Counted from the stretch's first letter, positions 1 through 8,661 are shown. The stretch: DNA of 43,387 bases from Massilia sp. MS-15 (GCF_020176695.1 NZ_JAIWIA010000059.1:1-43387); one strand, 5' to 3'. Translations and numbers: made by a program. The notes: generated by a model not told the origin, from the letters alone.

Positions 1-1
1 G

Positions 2-34
2 AGCGTGACGCCCAAGCTGGAGCGCGAAAAATAG
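2..34 (+). CDS. C-terminal end of an upstream gene (partial)
   Basis: In frame 2 the first bases read SVTPKLEREK followed by a TAG stop, which would suit the charged end of a protein whose body lies outside the window. Only ten residues are visible, so no family can be named and the call rests only on an open frame. The 79 bases from here to the peptidase stop show no clear terminator. Confidence 0.3.
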   Translation, partial: SVTPKLEREK

Positions 35-113
35 CTGATCTCGACCACGGTCCGGTCTGGTGCAGGTCTTGTCACGTCGGAACGGCCACACAACCTATTT
101 GTTCAGCGCTTCC

Positions 114-1202
114 CTAGCGCTGTGGCGGCGCATTCTCCCCGAAATATTCATACGAATCCGCATTGCGCACCGCCCTTGCCGGATCGCTGCGCGCCATCTC
201 CGCCGCCCCCGCCTTGCCATACACATGGTCGTCCGTGCCCGCCACCACGTCGAAGTGGCTCAGTTCGTGCAGCAGCGTGCCGCCGCGCGAGTCGGTCCCC
301 GTGAGCGGCGCGCTCCAGAACGCCTTGCACACGTACACCGTGTACGGCTGGGCCGGATACACGTAGGCGAAGTATTTCTCCTTGCAGCCGCAGTCGATCG
401 CCACTGGCCGGTTCTCGAACGCGTCGCGGATCGCGCCGACCCGGGTCCTAACGGCCGCGACGCGCTCCGCGTCGGGTGCGCCGAACCAGGTGGCGTAGCG
501 CGCCCCGTATCCGGTGCCTGTCCCGGCGCCCGTCCCGGCGCCTGTTCCGGTTCCTGCGTCCAGGTAGCGCTGCGCATCGCGCGCCATCGCACGCCCGGCA
601 CCGAGGGCCGCGCCCAGCTGTTCCTGCTGCGCGTTCGAACATTTCGGGAAGGCGGGATCGGCCGCGCCCGCCGCCAGCCTGGATGGCGCAAGGGTGCCGC
701 GCGGCAGGCGCCCCTCGACCCAGATCTCGACCGGATTCGACACCAGGCTGCCCGGCAGCGGCTGCATCGCACCCGTGCCATCCGGCGCGCCGGCCAGCAG
801 GGCGGGGCCGGCGCTGCGGTAGCGCACCTGGTAGCTGCCTGTCACATGCATCTCGTACAGTGCCGACAGCTCGACCGTGGCGCTGAGGGCGGCGCCCGGT
901 TCGATGCGCAGGTAATCATCAGGCCCCGGGGCGGGGCGCTTGGCCAGCATGCCGAGGTAGCGCACCGGCTGGCCGTCGCGCAGCACCTCGAACAGCGGCG
1001 CCGTGATCTCGCCCAGCGGCACCTGCCAGGACAGCAGGAAGCGCGGCGCGGCGCCAGTGTTGCGCAGGGTGACGCGCACCAGCACCTCGTCGCCGCGCGC
1101 GGTGCTGGTGCGCAGCGGCGCCAGGCGCACATCGAGTTCCTGCGCTGGCGCGGGCAAGGCGCAGCAGAGCAGCACGAAAGAGGGAAGGACGACAAGGCGC
1201 AT
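114..1202 (-). CDS. Exported M35-type (aspzincin) zinc metallopeptidase
   Basis: A 362-residue protein starting MRLVVLPSFVLL, with a hydrophobic signal sequence ending near APAQ, so it is probably exported. The C-terminal third holds HELSH at about residues 312-316, followed by GTDDHVYG at 322-329. This is the HExxH plus GTxDxxYG pattern of aspzincins, in which two His and the Asp bind zinc and Glu is catalytic; known members cut before lysine or act as deuterolysins. The N-terminal part resembles a beta-rich domain, as in other bacterial M35 proteins. A Gly-Thr-Ala low-complexity linker lies at about 216-231, before the catalytic domain. An upstream in-frame start at 1247 is possible, but it would put a hydrophilic leader ahead of the signal peptide. 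There is no link to the flagellar genes. Substrate unknown. Confidence 0.8.
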   Translation of the reverse strand: MRLVVLPSFVLLCCALPAPAQELDVRLAPLRTSTARGDEVLVRVTLRNTGAAPRFLLSWQVPLGEITAPLFEVLRDGQPVRYLGMLAKRPAPGPDDYLRIEPGAALSATVELSALYEMHVTGSYQVRYRSAGPALLAGAPDGTGAMQPLPGSLVSNPVEIWVEGRLPRGTLAPSRLAAGAADPAFPKCSNAQQEQLGAALGAGRAMARDAQRYLDAGTGTGAGTGAGTGTGYGARYATWFGAPDAERVAAVRTRVGAIRDAFENRPVAIDCGCKEKYFAYVYPAQPYTVYVCKAFWSAPLTGTDSRGGTLLHELSHFDVVAGTDDHVYGKAGAAEMARSDPARAVRNADSYEYFGENAPPQR

Positions 1203-1485
1203 GCGGGGCTCCACGAGATGGCAACCCGGCCAATGTGCCCCCGCCAACCGACATGCCTATTGAGTAGTAACAAGAAGCCATTTATTCATGGCAACAAACT
1301 ACCCATGCATACTATGGCTGATAAACAACAAATAAAGGGTGTAACCAATGTTTACTCGATTCCTGCTACGATCATTGCTATTATGCAATAACAATATCTC
1401 GGCATAAATCTTCCCCTTCCGCCAGCGCAGGCTTTCTCATGTACACCCAGCACCGATCCCCCTCCTGTCGTTCAGGAGGCCAGTC
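1203..1485. promoter_or_regulatory. AT-rich divergent intergenic region
   Basis: This roughly 280-base gap between two divergent genes is clearly richer in A and T than its surroundings, particularly 1255-1420, and probably holds the promoters of both the peptidase and the c-di-GMP enzyme. I see no convincing consensus -35/-10 pair and no gene. The ribosome binding site AGGAGG for the rightward gene is at about 1474-1479. Confidence 0.4.
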
Positions 1486-4053
1486 ATGAACGGCTTCCAG
1501 GATGACGTGGACGAGCTGGCGCGCGAGATCGGCCTCGACCAGGACGAAGTCGCCGCGCGCAAGGCCTTCCTCGAGCTGGGCGAGGACGATGTCGAGACGC
1601 TGCGCGACGTGCATGGGCTGCTGGCCATGCACCGCGACCTGTTCTCGGAGCGCTTCTATGCGCACCTGATGTCCTTCCCCCAGTTGCGGGCCATGCTGGG
1701 CGGTGGGGTCGAGGCGCGCCTGCGCCGGGTGCAGGCGTCGTATTTCGACAGCCTGACCGCCGGCGACTACGACGAGGACTACATCCGCGAGCGCCTGCGT
1801 GTGGGCGCGACGCACGAACGCATCGGGCTCGACCAGAAGTGGTACATCGGCGCCTACCGCAAGTACCTGTCCGAGCTGGTCGGCCTGCTGTGGCGCCGCC
1901 TGCAGGAACAGCCGGAACGCTTCCATGCGGCGGTCGACGCGGTGCTCAAGATCGTCTGCTTCGACATGGGCCTGGCGCTCGACACCTATGCGCACGCCGG
2001 CCAGCGCAGCCTGCGGCAAAACCAGAACTACCTGGAGCAGGTCATCGACGGCATGCCGGCCGGCCTGATGGTGGTCGACGCCGAACTGCGCGCCCACTCG
2101 ATGAACCGGATGATGGCCGACCTGCTCGACGTGCCGGACGACCTGCTGCTGGAGCAGCGGCTTGCGCTGGAAGAGCTGATCCCGAGTGCGGAGCTGGCCG
2201 GGCGCGCCGCCGAGGCGCTCGCCTCCGGCGCGCCGCACGACAACGTGCTGGTGACGCTCGACGGCCGCGCCGACGGCGTGCGCTACGCGGACTTCAACAT
2301 CCGCCGCGCCTACAAGGACGGCGCCCCGATGCTGCTGGTGATCGGCCAGGACATGACCTTCCGCCGCAAGGCCAGGCTGCGTCTGCAGGAGAGCGAGGAA
2401 TTCTTCCGGCTCACCTTCAACCAGGCCGCGGTCGGCATCGTGCTGCTGGGCGGCGACGGGCGCGTGCTGCGCACCAACAGCAAGATGTCGCAGATCCTCG
2501 GCTACTCCGAGATCGAACTGCTGCAACGCTTCTACCAGCAGTTCATGGACCCGGACGACCTGGCCGAGGAGCAGGCCATGATCGCGCGCCTGCGTGGCGG
2601 CGAGGTCGCCGACTACCAGCGCGAGAAGCGCCTGCTGCGGCGCGACGGCAGCCAGGTCTGGGTCAGCGTCAACGTCTCGAGCATGCGCGACGCCAGCGGC
2701 AACCAGCGCTTCATCTGCGTGGTGCGCGACATCCAGCGCCAGAAACAGGCCGAGGAAGCGCTGCTGCGCATGGCCAACCACGACGCCCTGACCGGCCTGC
2801 CGAACCGCCTCCTGATGCATGACCGCCTGAGCCAGGCCATCATGCAGGCCCACCGCGCCGGGCGCCAGGTGGCGGTGATGTTCATCGACCTGGACCGCTT
2901 CAAGCATGTCAACGACAGCCTGGGCCACGATGCCGGCGACGCCCTGATCGTCGAGATCGCGCGCCGCCTCTCAAGCAGCCTGCGCGAAAGCGACACCGTG
3001 GCGCGCCAGGGTGGCGACGAATTCGTGGTGGTACTGCCCGACCTGGGCGGCCAGGAAGACGCCGGCAAGGTGGCGCGCAAGCTGCTCGACAACCTGTTCC
3101 AGCCGCTCGCCCTGTGCGGCCAGGAAGTGTTCCCGTCGGGGAGCATCGGGATCGCCATGTACCCGGGCGACGGCCTGGATGGCGCCACCCTGCTCAAGTG
3201 CGCCGACAGCGCCATGTACGGCTCCAAGGCCCAGGGCGGCAACCAGGTCGCCTTCTATACCGCCGAGATGGGCGAGCAGGCCACCCAGCACCTGCGCCTG
3301 GAAGGGGCGCTCCAGCGCGCCCTGCAGCGCGACGAATTCCTGCTGCACTACCAGCCTGTGGTGGACATCGGCAGCGGCCGCGTGACCGGGGTCGAGGCCC
3401 TGCTGCGCTGGCAGCCGGCCGGGCATCCGATGGTTTCTCCGGCGGAGTTCATTCCGCTCGCCGAGGAGACCGGCCTGATCGTGCCGATCGGCGACTGGGT
3501 CCTGGCCACCGCCATGCGCCAGCAGGTGGCCTGGGTGCGCGCCGGCATCGGTCCGGTGCGCATCAGCGTGAACCTGTCGGCGCGCCAGTTCCTGGGCCAG
3601 GACGTGGCCCAGCGCGTGGCGGCGCTGCTGGAGGAAACCGGCTGCGATCCGGGCTGCCTGACGCTCGAGATCACCGAGAGCGTGCTGATGGAAAACCCGG
3701 CCGCGGCCACCGAGACCATGGGCCAGCTGGCCGCGATGGGGGTGCAGCTGGCGATCGACGATTTCGGCACCGGCTACTCGAGCCTGGCCAGCCTGAAGCG
3801 CTTCCCGATCCACAGCCTCAAGATCGACCGCTCCTTCGTGATGGACCTGACCCAGGACGCCGACGACGCCGCCATCGTCAATGCCGTGATCGCGCTGGCG
3901 CACTCGATGAAGCTGAACGTGATCGCCGAAGGCGTGGAAACCAATGAGCAGCTGGCCTTCCTGCAGGCGCGCGGCTGCGACCAGATGCAGGGCTACTGCT
4001 TCAGCCGCCCGGTGGAGCCGCAGGGCATCGAGGCGCTGCTGCGTGTTTCGTAG
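1486..4053 (+). CDS. Globin-coupled sensor PAS-PAS-GGDEF-EAL protein (diguanylate cyclase/phosphodiesterase)
   Basis: An 855-residue cytoplasmic signalling protein that should make and/or break cyclic di-GMP. Order: protoglobin-like sensor domain at about 25-170 with the candidate haem-ligating His at 110 (GATHERIGLDQKWY); a PAS-like domain at about 180-295; a second PAS domain at about 300-420; GGDEF at 425-590; EAL at 605-850. The cyclase signature GGDEF (509-513) is intact. An RESD motif five residues before it matches the RxxD inhibitory site. The EAL domain keeps EALLRW (637), NLSARQF, the ITES segment, DDFGTGYSS (758) and IAEGVE, so both catalytic halves look competent. Globin-coupled sensors of this type usually respond to O2. 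AGGAGG lies before the ATG. The TAG stop is the first part of a REP element. Net activity cannot be told from sequence. Confidence 0.92.
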   Translation: MNGFQDDVDELAREIGLDQDEVAARKAFLELGEDDVETLRDVHGLLAMHRDLFSERFYAHLMSFPQLRAMLGGGVEARLRRVQASYFDSLTAGDYDEDYIRERLRVGATHERIGLDQKWYIGAYRKYLSELVGLLWRRLQEQPERFHAAVDAVLKIVCFDMGLALDTYAHAGQRSLRQNQNYLEQVIDGMPAGLMVVDAELRAHSMNRMMADLLDVPDDLLLEQRLALEELIPSAELAGRAAEALASGAPHDNVLVTLDGRADGVRYADFNIRRAYKDGAPMLLVIGQDMTFRRKARLRLQESEEFFRLTFNQAAVGIVLLGGDGRVLRTNSKMSQILGYSEIELLQRFYQQFMDPDDLAEEQAMIARLRGGEVADYQREKRLLRRDGSQVWVSVNVSSMRDASGNQRFICVVRDIQRQKQAEEALLRMANHDALTGLPNRLLMHDRLSQAIMQAHRAGRQVAVMFIDLDRFKHVNDSLGHDAGDALIVEIARRLSSSLRESDTVARQGGDEFVVVLPDLGGQEDAGKVARKLLDNLFQPLALCGQEVFPSGSIGIAMYPGDGLDGATLLKCADSAMYGSKAQGGNQVAFYTAEMGEQATQHLRLEGALQRALQRDEFLLHYQPVVDIGSGRVTGVEALLRWQPAGHPMVSPAEFIPLAEETGLIVPIGDWVLATAMRQQVAWVRAGIGPVRISVNLSARQFLGQDVAQRVAALLEETGCDPGCLTLEITESVLMENPAAATETMGQLAAMGVQLAIDDFGTGYSSLASLKRFPIHSLKIDRSFVMDLTQDADDAAIVNAVIALAHSMKLNVIAEGVETNEQLAFLQARGCDQMQGYCFSRPVEPQGIEALLRVS

Positions 4054-4160
4054 CGTGGGCGGCCTCGCCGCCCACGCGGTGATAGGGACGATGTCATCAG
4101 CCGCACGGGCTGCAGTACTGTGATCTGAACGCGTGGGCGGAAAATCCGCCCACCCTACGC
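4049..4160. repeat. REP-like inverted pair (BIME) between convergent genes
   Basis: Two units face each other. Unit 4049-4085 has arms GTGGGCGGC/GCCGCCCAC around loop CTC, then a GCGGTGAT tail. Unit 4131-4160 is inverted, with arms GTGGGCGGA/TCCGCCCAC around AAA. The spacer is about 45 bases. The left head supplies the TAG stop of the globin-coupled sensor (4051-4053) and the right head supplies the TAG stop of the SUI1 gene (4155-4157, minus strand). It may act as a bidirectional transcription or decay barrier, which is inference. Confidence 0.85.
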
Positions 4161-4505
4161 CCGCTTCGGCCGGTGCCCCAGGCCCTCGAGCGTGTTCATG
4201 ACCATCTCGCAATGGTCACCCTGCACCTCGAGCACCCCATCCTTCACCGTCCCGCCCGACCCGCAGGCGGTGCGCAGCTGCTTGCCCAGCAGCGCCAGCG
4301 CCGCCGCATCGAGCGCCAGCCCTTTCACGACCGTGACGCACTTGCCGCCCCGTCCCTTGGTCTGGCGCGACACCCGCACCACGCCGTCGCCAGGTGGCGC
4401 GGCCTTGGCCTTGCATACGCAGGCGCTGAGCTGCTGCCGGCATTCGGGACACATGCGTCCGCCTTCGGTCGAGTACACGAGACGGCTGTTGGGAGACTTG
4501 TTCAT
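4155..4505 (-). CDS. yciH: YciH/SUI1-family translation factor-like protein
   Basis: A 116-residue protein related to eukaryotic eIF1/SUI1. The N-terminal third has a CPEC...CVC cysteine cluster that may bind a metal. The SUI1 fold follows, with the typical run RQTKGRGGKCVTVVKGL and a C-terminal segment GTVKDGVLEVQGDH. Bacterial YciH proteins are non-essential and have been linked to fidelity of translation initiation, probably at the small ribosomal subunit. The length fits the family. Its TAG stop lies inside a REP element shared with the convergent c-di-GMP gene. No functional link to flagella. Confidence 0.88.
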   Translation of the reverse strand: MNKSPNSRLVYSTEGGRMCPECRQQLSACVCKAKAAPPGDGVVRVSRQTKGRGGKCVTVVKGLALDAAALALLGKQLRTACGSGGTVKDGVLEVQGDHCEMVMNTLEGLGHRPKRA

Positions 4506-4679
4506 TTGATCCTGGCTGGAAGATTGCTGGGCTGGGCACGGTAGTTTACGTGCCCGCCTGGCTCCCGGGCAAGGGTCAGGCGCACGGCGCCGTCGGACGA
4601 ATCCACCACCGGTGGGGGTCTTCCGCGGCTGAGCCTCACCCTATACTCCACGCCTGTCCAAACATGCAAAGGTAAGACC

Positions 4680-5129
4680 ATGAAACCAAGCAAGCTGTTC
4701 GCCGCCACCTTCGTCGCCCTGCTGCTCTGCACCACCCAGGCGCAGGCAGCCGAGCCCGAAGAGCACTTCCTGCTGACCCCGGCCCTGCTCGCCAAGCTGA
4801 AGGCCGCCGCTCCCGACATCAGGAAACTCGAGAAGCAGGACGACGGGGACGGGAATGAGGATGAGCGCAACAACAACCTGTCGGCCGAGGCCTTCGCCCG
4901 TGTGCTGGACAAGGAGCCGCGCGCGAAGGCCGTGCTCGCCAAACACGGCCTGAGCACCCGCGAGTTCGCGCTGTCAACCTACGCGATGCTGCATGCCGGG
5001 ATGTTCGTCGGGCTGGAGCCGTCCATGAACAAGAAGCAGGCTGCCGACATGCTGGCCGGCTTTACCAGGGAGCAGCGCGCCAACGTGGCCCTGCTGCGCA
5101 AGACCGACCTGCGCGCCTTCGGCAAGTAG
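4680..5129 (+). CDS. Small exported protein of unknown function
   Basis: A 149-residue protein with a clear signal peptide (MKPSKLF, hydrophobic AATFVALLLC, cleavage near AQAA). The mature part is helical and charged, with an acidic Asp/Glu/Asn patch (DDGDGNEDERNN) near residues 57-68 and no cysteine or catalytic motif that I recognise. Probably periplasmic. A possible -10 box (TATACT) lies at 4642-4647. The TAG stop is formed by the head of a REP unit. Function unknown. Confidence 0.7.
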   Translation: MKPSKLFAATFVALLLCTTQAQAAEPEEHFLLTPALLAKLKAAAPDIRKLEKQDDGDGNEDERNNNLSAEAFARVLDKEPRAKAVLAKHGLSTREFALSTYAMLHAGMFVGLEPSMNKKQAADMLAGFTREQRANVALLRKTDLRAFGK

Positions 5130-5156
5130 GGTGGGCAAGTCCCTTGCCCACGCGGT
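5126..5156 (+). repeat. Single REP-like unit with compensated stem
   Basis: Head GTAGG, then arms GTGGGCAAG and CTTGCCCAC around loop TCC, then CGCGGT. The stem tip differs from the other copies (CAAG instead of CGGC), and the opposite arm carries the matching change, so pairing is perfect. The TAG at 5127-5129 is the stop codon of the preceding small exported protein. It lies between that gene and convergent flgN. Confidence 0.85.
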
Positions 5157-5206
5157 CAAACCACGGTGATGCAGTCGGTGCGGCTGCTCAAAAGAAGAGG
5201 GCGCGT

Positions 5207-5677
5207 TCAGCCCACCACGTAACGCTTCGACGGTCCGCCGCCGAGCGCCTGGCCGCTGGCGCCGTACAGGCCGCCGGTTTCGGCGCCGGCCGGCATACGC
5301 AGGGCGTTCAGCATGCCCTGGTTGTGGGCCAGCTGCCTGCTGATCAGCATGCCGTTGACGCGGTTGGCTTCCTTCGCCTCGCGCGCCAGGCCGAGCAGGG
5401 CGTCCCACTGGCTGCGCGCCTCCAGGCCGCCGGACACGGCCAGCCAGGCTTCCATGCCGGCTTCCGACGCTTCGCAGCCGGCCGCGCCGAGGGCCGCATG
5501 GCGCTGCGCCGCGAGGCCGGCGAGCGCCTGCAGCAGGGTATTCTTGCGGGGAGTGAGTTCTGCCAGCCCATCGGCGTCAGCGGCTACCAGGAGCTGCTGT
5601 TCCTCTTTCATCAGCGCCAGCAGGGCGCTGAGGTGTTGCTGTTCTGCGGCAAGAGTGGTGACGGGGCTGGTGGGCAT
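5207..5677 (-). CDS. flgN: FlgN, export chaperone for FlgK and FlgL
   Basis: A 156-residue, mainly alpha-helical protein. The N-terminal segment TTLAAEQQHLSALLALMKEEQQLL and the later RVNGMLISRQLAHNQGMLNAL segment are characteristic of FlgN. In known systems FlgN is a cytoplasmic chaperone that binds the C-termini of the hook-filament junction proteins FlgK and FlgL and delivers them to the export apparatus. Both clients are encoded in this window. It lies 6 bases after flgM in a flgM-flgN pair, as is common in beta- and gammaproteobacteria. It is probably transcribed from the sigma-28 promoter before flgM. Confidence 0.88.
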   Translation of the reverse strand: MPTSPVTTLAAEQQHLSALLALMKEEQQLLVAADADGLAELTPRKNTLLQALAGLAAQRHAALGAAGCEASEAGMEAWLAVSGGLEARSQWDALLGLAREAKEANRVNGMLISRQLAHNQGMLNALRMPAGAETGGLYGASGQALGGGPSKRYVVG

Positions 5678-5683
5678 GGAAGG

Positions 5684-6013
5684 CTATCGCTTGCGTGAGT
5701 GGAGCAGGTCGCGCACGGTATCGAGCAATCCGTCGGCGACCTTCTCCGAGTTGACCTGGAACTGGCCATCGGCAATGGCCATCTTGATGCGTTCGACTTT
5801 CTTGGTGTCGAAAACCTGGTTATTGCCGGCAATCGCGCTGGCCATGGCCTGGCCGGCCGAGGACAGGCGCACGCTGTCGGTGGCGCCGGGATTGGCCGTC
5901 GTGGCCGCGGTCGCCGCACCACCGGCGGCCGTGGCAGCGCCGCGCGCGCTGGCCGCGCCATTGGTGTTGGCTGGCTGCAGGGCCGGGCCCTTGAGGTTAT
6001 CGTTGATTTTCAC
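5684..6013 (-). CDS. flgM: FlgM, anti-sigma-28 factor
   Basis: A 109-residue protein that begins at a GTG codon (MKINDNLKGPALQP), with AAGGA about eight bases upstream. The middle is an Ala-rich low-complexity stretch; the C-terminal part (TDSVRLSSAGQAM ... VERIKMAIADGQFQVNSEKVADGLLDTVRDLL) is the typical FlgM domain that binds FliA. FlgM holds sigma-28 inactive until hook completion, when it is secreted through the flagellar export gate. The promoter directly upstream is a near-perfect sigma-28 site, giving the usual autoregulatory loop. fliA itself is not in the window. Confidence 0.92.
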   Translation of the reverse strand: MKINDNLKGPALQPANTNGAASARGAATAAGGAATAATTANPGATDSVRLSSAGQAMASAIAGNNQVFDTKKVERIKMAIADGQFQVNSEKVADGLLDTVRDLLHSRKR

Positions 6014-6061
6014 AGCATCATCCTTCTCTGTTCGGAGCGGAAACTCCGGTATCTGCTTCGT

Positions 6062-6088
6062 GTATCGGCAAGGATGTCACAAACTTTA
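6062..6088 (-). promoter_or_regulatory. Sigma-28 (FliA) promoter of flgM
   Basis: On the minus strand the sequence reads TAAAGTTT, 11 bases, then GCCGATAC. This matches the FliA consensus TAAAGTTT-N11-GCCGATAA at all but one base. It sits about 50 bases before the GTG start of flgM and faces it. Confidence 0.88.
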
Positions 6089-6146
6089 GCGCAGAAAAGG
6101 CTGTTCGGGAAAATAAGGGGGCACCTGGCGTACGCGCCTGCATGGC

Positions 6147-6881
6147 CTAGATCGCCACCTCGATGATGCCGCCGGCGCGCGCCGTGCCGCTTACCACGGT
6201 GCCGGACCGGGTGCGCGCCTGCGCCACCTGGCCTTCGCCGGCATTGTTCAAGGCTTTCGCCTCGCTCGACACCGCGAAGTTGGCGCCCTTCGATACCAGG
6301 CGCACGGCCTGGCCCTGCTGCACCACCGGCTTCGCCTTCAGGGTATCGATGCGCAGCGCGGTGCCGGCCGGCAGCGAAGCGGTCGGCGTGCGGCCGATGG
6401 CCTGGGCCAGGTTGGTGATGATTCCGTTCGGCATGGCGGCGATGTCGCCCTTCACCAGGCCCAGCTGGCCGGCCTCGACCGGCTGGCCCTGGGCCAGCGG
6501 TACCGCCGCCACCACATAATCCGCGACGACGCTGACCGTGGCCTGCAGGTAGATGGTCCAGGCCTGCGGCGCACTGCAGCGCACCCCGACCGTGGTCTTG
6601 CCCCAGGCGCGCGCGCCCGGCTGCTGGAAGGCTTCCGGCGCCGGGCAGGCCGCCAGGCTGGTGCGCGGGTCGACCTGGCCGACCTTGATGCTCACCTGGC
6701 CCGGCAGGCCGGCCGCCTGGGTCTGCAGGTATTGCTCGGCCACGGCGCGCAGCACCGGCAGGGCCTGGCGCTGGGCGCTGGAAGGCTGGGAAGGCTGGAC
6801 AGGCTGGGCCGGGGCCGCACTGGCGCAGGGCAGGGCCGCAAGGCAGAGCAGGGTGGCAAGGAGGCCGGGGATGAGCTTCAT
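6147..6881 (-). CDS. flgA: FlgA, P-ring assembly chaperone
   Basis: A 244-residue protein starting MKLIPGLLATLLCLAAL with a Sec signal peptide ending near ASA. It contains the SAF/ChapFlgA region in the C-terminal half (AAVPLAQGQPVEAGQLGLVKGDI ... LRIDTLKAKPVVQQGQAVRLVSKG). FlgA is a periplasmic chaperone needed for FlgI to polymerise around the rod. A start farther upstream at 7028 is open, but it would add a hydrophilic leader and run into the flgB promoter region. It is divergent from flgB, as in enteric bacteria, and is transcribed towards flgM. Confidence 0.93.
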   Translation of the reverse strand: MKLIPGLLATLLCLAALPCASAAPAQPVQPSQPSSAQRQALPVLRAVAEQYLQTQAAGLPGQVSIKVGQVDPRTSLAACPAPEAFQQPGARAWGKTTVGVRCSAPQAWTIYLQATVSVVADYVVAAVPLAQGQPVEAGQLGLVKGDIAAMPNGIITNLAQAIGRTPTASLPAGTALRIDTLKAKPVVQQGQAVRLVSKGANFAVSSEAKALNNAGEGQVAQARTRSGTVVSGTARAGGIIEVAI

Positions 6882-7039
6882 GGCGCAATGGGTTCGGGGA
6901 GATGCTGCCATTCTAGGTAGGGGGAGCATGCCGCGAAACCGGGAATAGCCGGGTTTTGGGCGTCTTACTCCTTCGATTGCGTTTTGTTGCTTGTACGTAT
7001 TATCGATCCTGTCCCAACAAGCATCCACCCGGAGGCGGC
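6882..7039. promoter_or_regulatory. flgA-flgB divergent promoter region
   Basis: This 158-base gap between divergent flgA and flgB must hold the promoters for flgA and for the flgB operon. The right half (6955-7010) is T-rich. I see no sigma-28 match, and no sigma-54 box convincing enough to name. Class II control, for example by FlhDC, is plausible but not shown. The SD sequence GGAGG at 7031-7035 precedes flgB. Confidence 0.45.
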
Positions 7040-7456
7040 ATGATCGGCAAGATCGACCAGTACCTGAGTTTCAACGAAAAAGCCCTGTCCCTGCGCGCCC
7101 AGCGCCAGGAAGTGCTGGCGTCGAACATCGCCAATGCCGACACCCCGAACTACAAGGCGCGCGACATCGACTTCGCCAGCGCGCTGCAGAACGCGCTCGG
7201 CCCGAAGAACGCGTCCGGCCCGCTGGCCACCACCGCCACCCGCCACATCGGCCAGGGCGGCGCCAGCGGCGACCTGCTGGCCAACGGCACCCCGCTGCTG
7301 TACCGCGGCGTGGTGCAGGGCAGCGTGGACGGCAATACGGTCGACATGGATGTCGAGCGCAACCAGTTCGCCGACAACGCGCTGCGCTACGAGGCGGGCA
7401 TCACCATGATCAACAGCCAGATCAAGGGCCTGATGGCGGCCATCCAGGGCCAGTAA
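7040..7456 (+). CDS. flgB: FlgB, proximal rod protein
   Basis: A 138-residue protein starting [37 protein letters not shown]. The [15 protein letters not shown] motif is the flagellar rod signature, and the C-terminal helix ([19 protein letters not shown]) is typical. FlgB is exported through the flagellar gate and forms part of the proximal rod with FlgC and FlgF, next to FliE. GGAGG lies five bases before the ATG. It is first in the plus-strand flgBCDEFGHIJ operon. Confidence 0.95.
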   Translation: MIGKIDQYLSFNEKALSLRAQRQEVLASNIANADTPNYKARDIDFASALQNALGPKNASGPLATTATRHIGQGGASGDLLANGTPLLYRGVVQGSVDGNTVDMDVERNQFADNALRYEAGITMINSQIKGLMAAIQGQ

Positions 7457-7491
7457 GCGCCCTGGCGGATCAACTAGCGGAACAAGCGACC

Positions 7492-7893
7492 ATGTCCCTC
7501 TTCAATATCTTCAATGTCTCCGGTTCGGCCATGAGCGCCCAGGCGCAGCGCCTGAACACCGTGGCCTCCAACCTGGCCAACGCCGACAGCGCCACCAGCG
7601 CCAGCGGCGAAGCCTACCGCGCCAAGGCGGTCGTGTTCGAGGCCGTGCCGCAGCAGTCCGGCGCCACCGCGGTGCGCGTGCGCGAAGTGGTCGAGGACCC
7701 CTCGCCGCTGAAGCAGGTCTACGACCCCAAGCACCCGATGGCCGACGAGAAGGGCTATGTGTCGATGCCGAACGTGAACGTGGTGGACGAGATGGTCAAC
7801 ATGCTGTCGGCCTCGCGCTCCTACCAGACCAACGTCGAAACCATGAATGCGGCCAAGAACATGCTGCTCAAGACCCTCACCCTGGGCCAGTAA
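7492..7893 (+). CDS. flgC: FlgC, proximal rod protein
   Basis: A 133-residue protein starting [33 protein letters not shown]. It carries the rod signature [21 protein letters not shown] and the C-terminal [25 protein letters not shown] segment seen across rod and hook proteins. The length is normal for the family. It lies 35 bases after flgB and 18 before flgD. It polymerises with FlgB and FlgF in the periplasmic rod. Confidence 0.95.
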   Translation: MSLFNIFNVSGSAMSAQAQRLNTVASNLANADSATSASGEAYRAKAVVFEAVPQQSGATAVRVREVVEDPSPLKQVYDPKHPMADEKGYVSMPNVNVVDEMVNMLSASRSYQTNVETMNAAKNMLLKTLTLGQ

Positions 7894-7911
7894 CCCCGCA
7901 GGAAGCACACC

Positions 7912-8625
7912 ATGACCACCGTCTCGAACAGCCCGGCGCCACCGGCAGGCATCAACGAACTGATGTCGAACATGAACCCGAAGAAGAAGGAAGTCGACAG
8001 CGTCCAGGCCGACACCGACAAGTTCATGACCCTCCTGGTCACCCAGCTGAAGAACCAGGACCCGCTGAACCCGCTCGACAATGCCCAGGTCACGAGCCAG
8101 CTGGCCCAGCTCTCGACCGTCACCGGCGTCAACAAGCTGAATACCACGCTGGAGTCGCTCAAGACGAGCTACCAGTCGTCCGAGGCGATGCAGGCGACCA
8201 ACCTGATCGGCCACGGCGTGCTGGTCGAAGGCAACAAGCTGCAGCTGCAGGGCGGCAAGGCCATCCTCGGCGTCGAGCTCGACAGTCCGGCCGACAAGGT
8301 GCAGGTGGTCGTCACCAGCAACAAGACCGGCAAGGAAGTCGCCACCATCGACCTCGGCGCCCAGGAACGCGGCGTGGTGCCGATCGCCTGGGACGGCGTG
8401 CCGGACGCGAACGCGCTCGGAGCCGACGGCAAGCCGCTGGCGCTGCCGGACGGCGGCTATACCTACCGCGTGGTGGCCCTGCGCGGCGGCGAACCCCTGA
8501 CCGATGCGCGCGCGCTGTCCTTCGACAGCGTGGCCAGCGTCACCACCAACGCCAAGGACGGCATCCGGCTTAACCTGCCGGGCAAGGGCGCCGTGACCAT
8601 GGCCGATATTAAACAAGTCCTGTAA
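7912..8625 (+). CDS. flgD: FlgD, hook cap / scaffolding protein
   Basis: A 237-residue protein. The N-terminal half has the export and capping signature DTDKFMTLLVTQLKNQDPLNPLDNAQVTSQLAQLSTVTGVNKLN. The C-terminal half is a FLG-Ig/tudor-like region (KTGKEVATIDLGAQERGVVPIAWDGV...GGYTYRVVA). FlgD sits at the tip of the growing hook, directs FlgE assembly and is then replaced by FlgK. It is followed after 36 bases by flgE. Confidence 0.95.
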   Translation: MTTVSNSPAPPAGINELMSNMNPKKKEVDSVQADTDKFMTLLVTQLKNQDPLNPLDNAQVTSQLAQLSTVTGVNKLNTTLESLKTSYQSSEAMQATNLIGHGVLVEGNKLQLQGGKAILGVELDSPADKVQVVVTSNKTGKEVATIDLGAQERGVVPIAWDGVPDANALGADGKPLALPDGGYTYRVVALRGGEPLTDARALSFDSVASVTTNAKDGIRLNLPGKGAVTMADIKQVL

Positions 8626-8661
8626 GCCGAGCCGCTTACTTCATTCATCCAGGAGTACACC

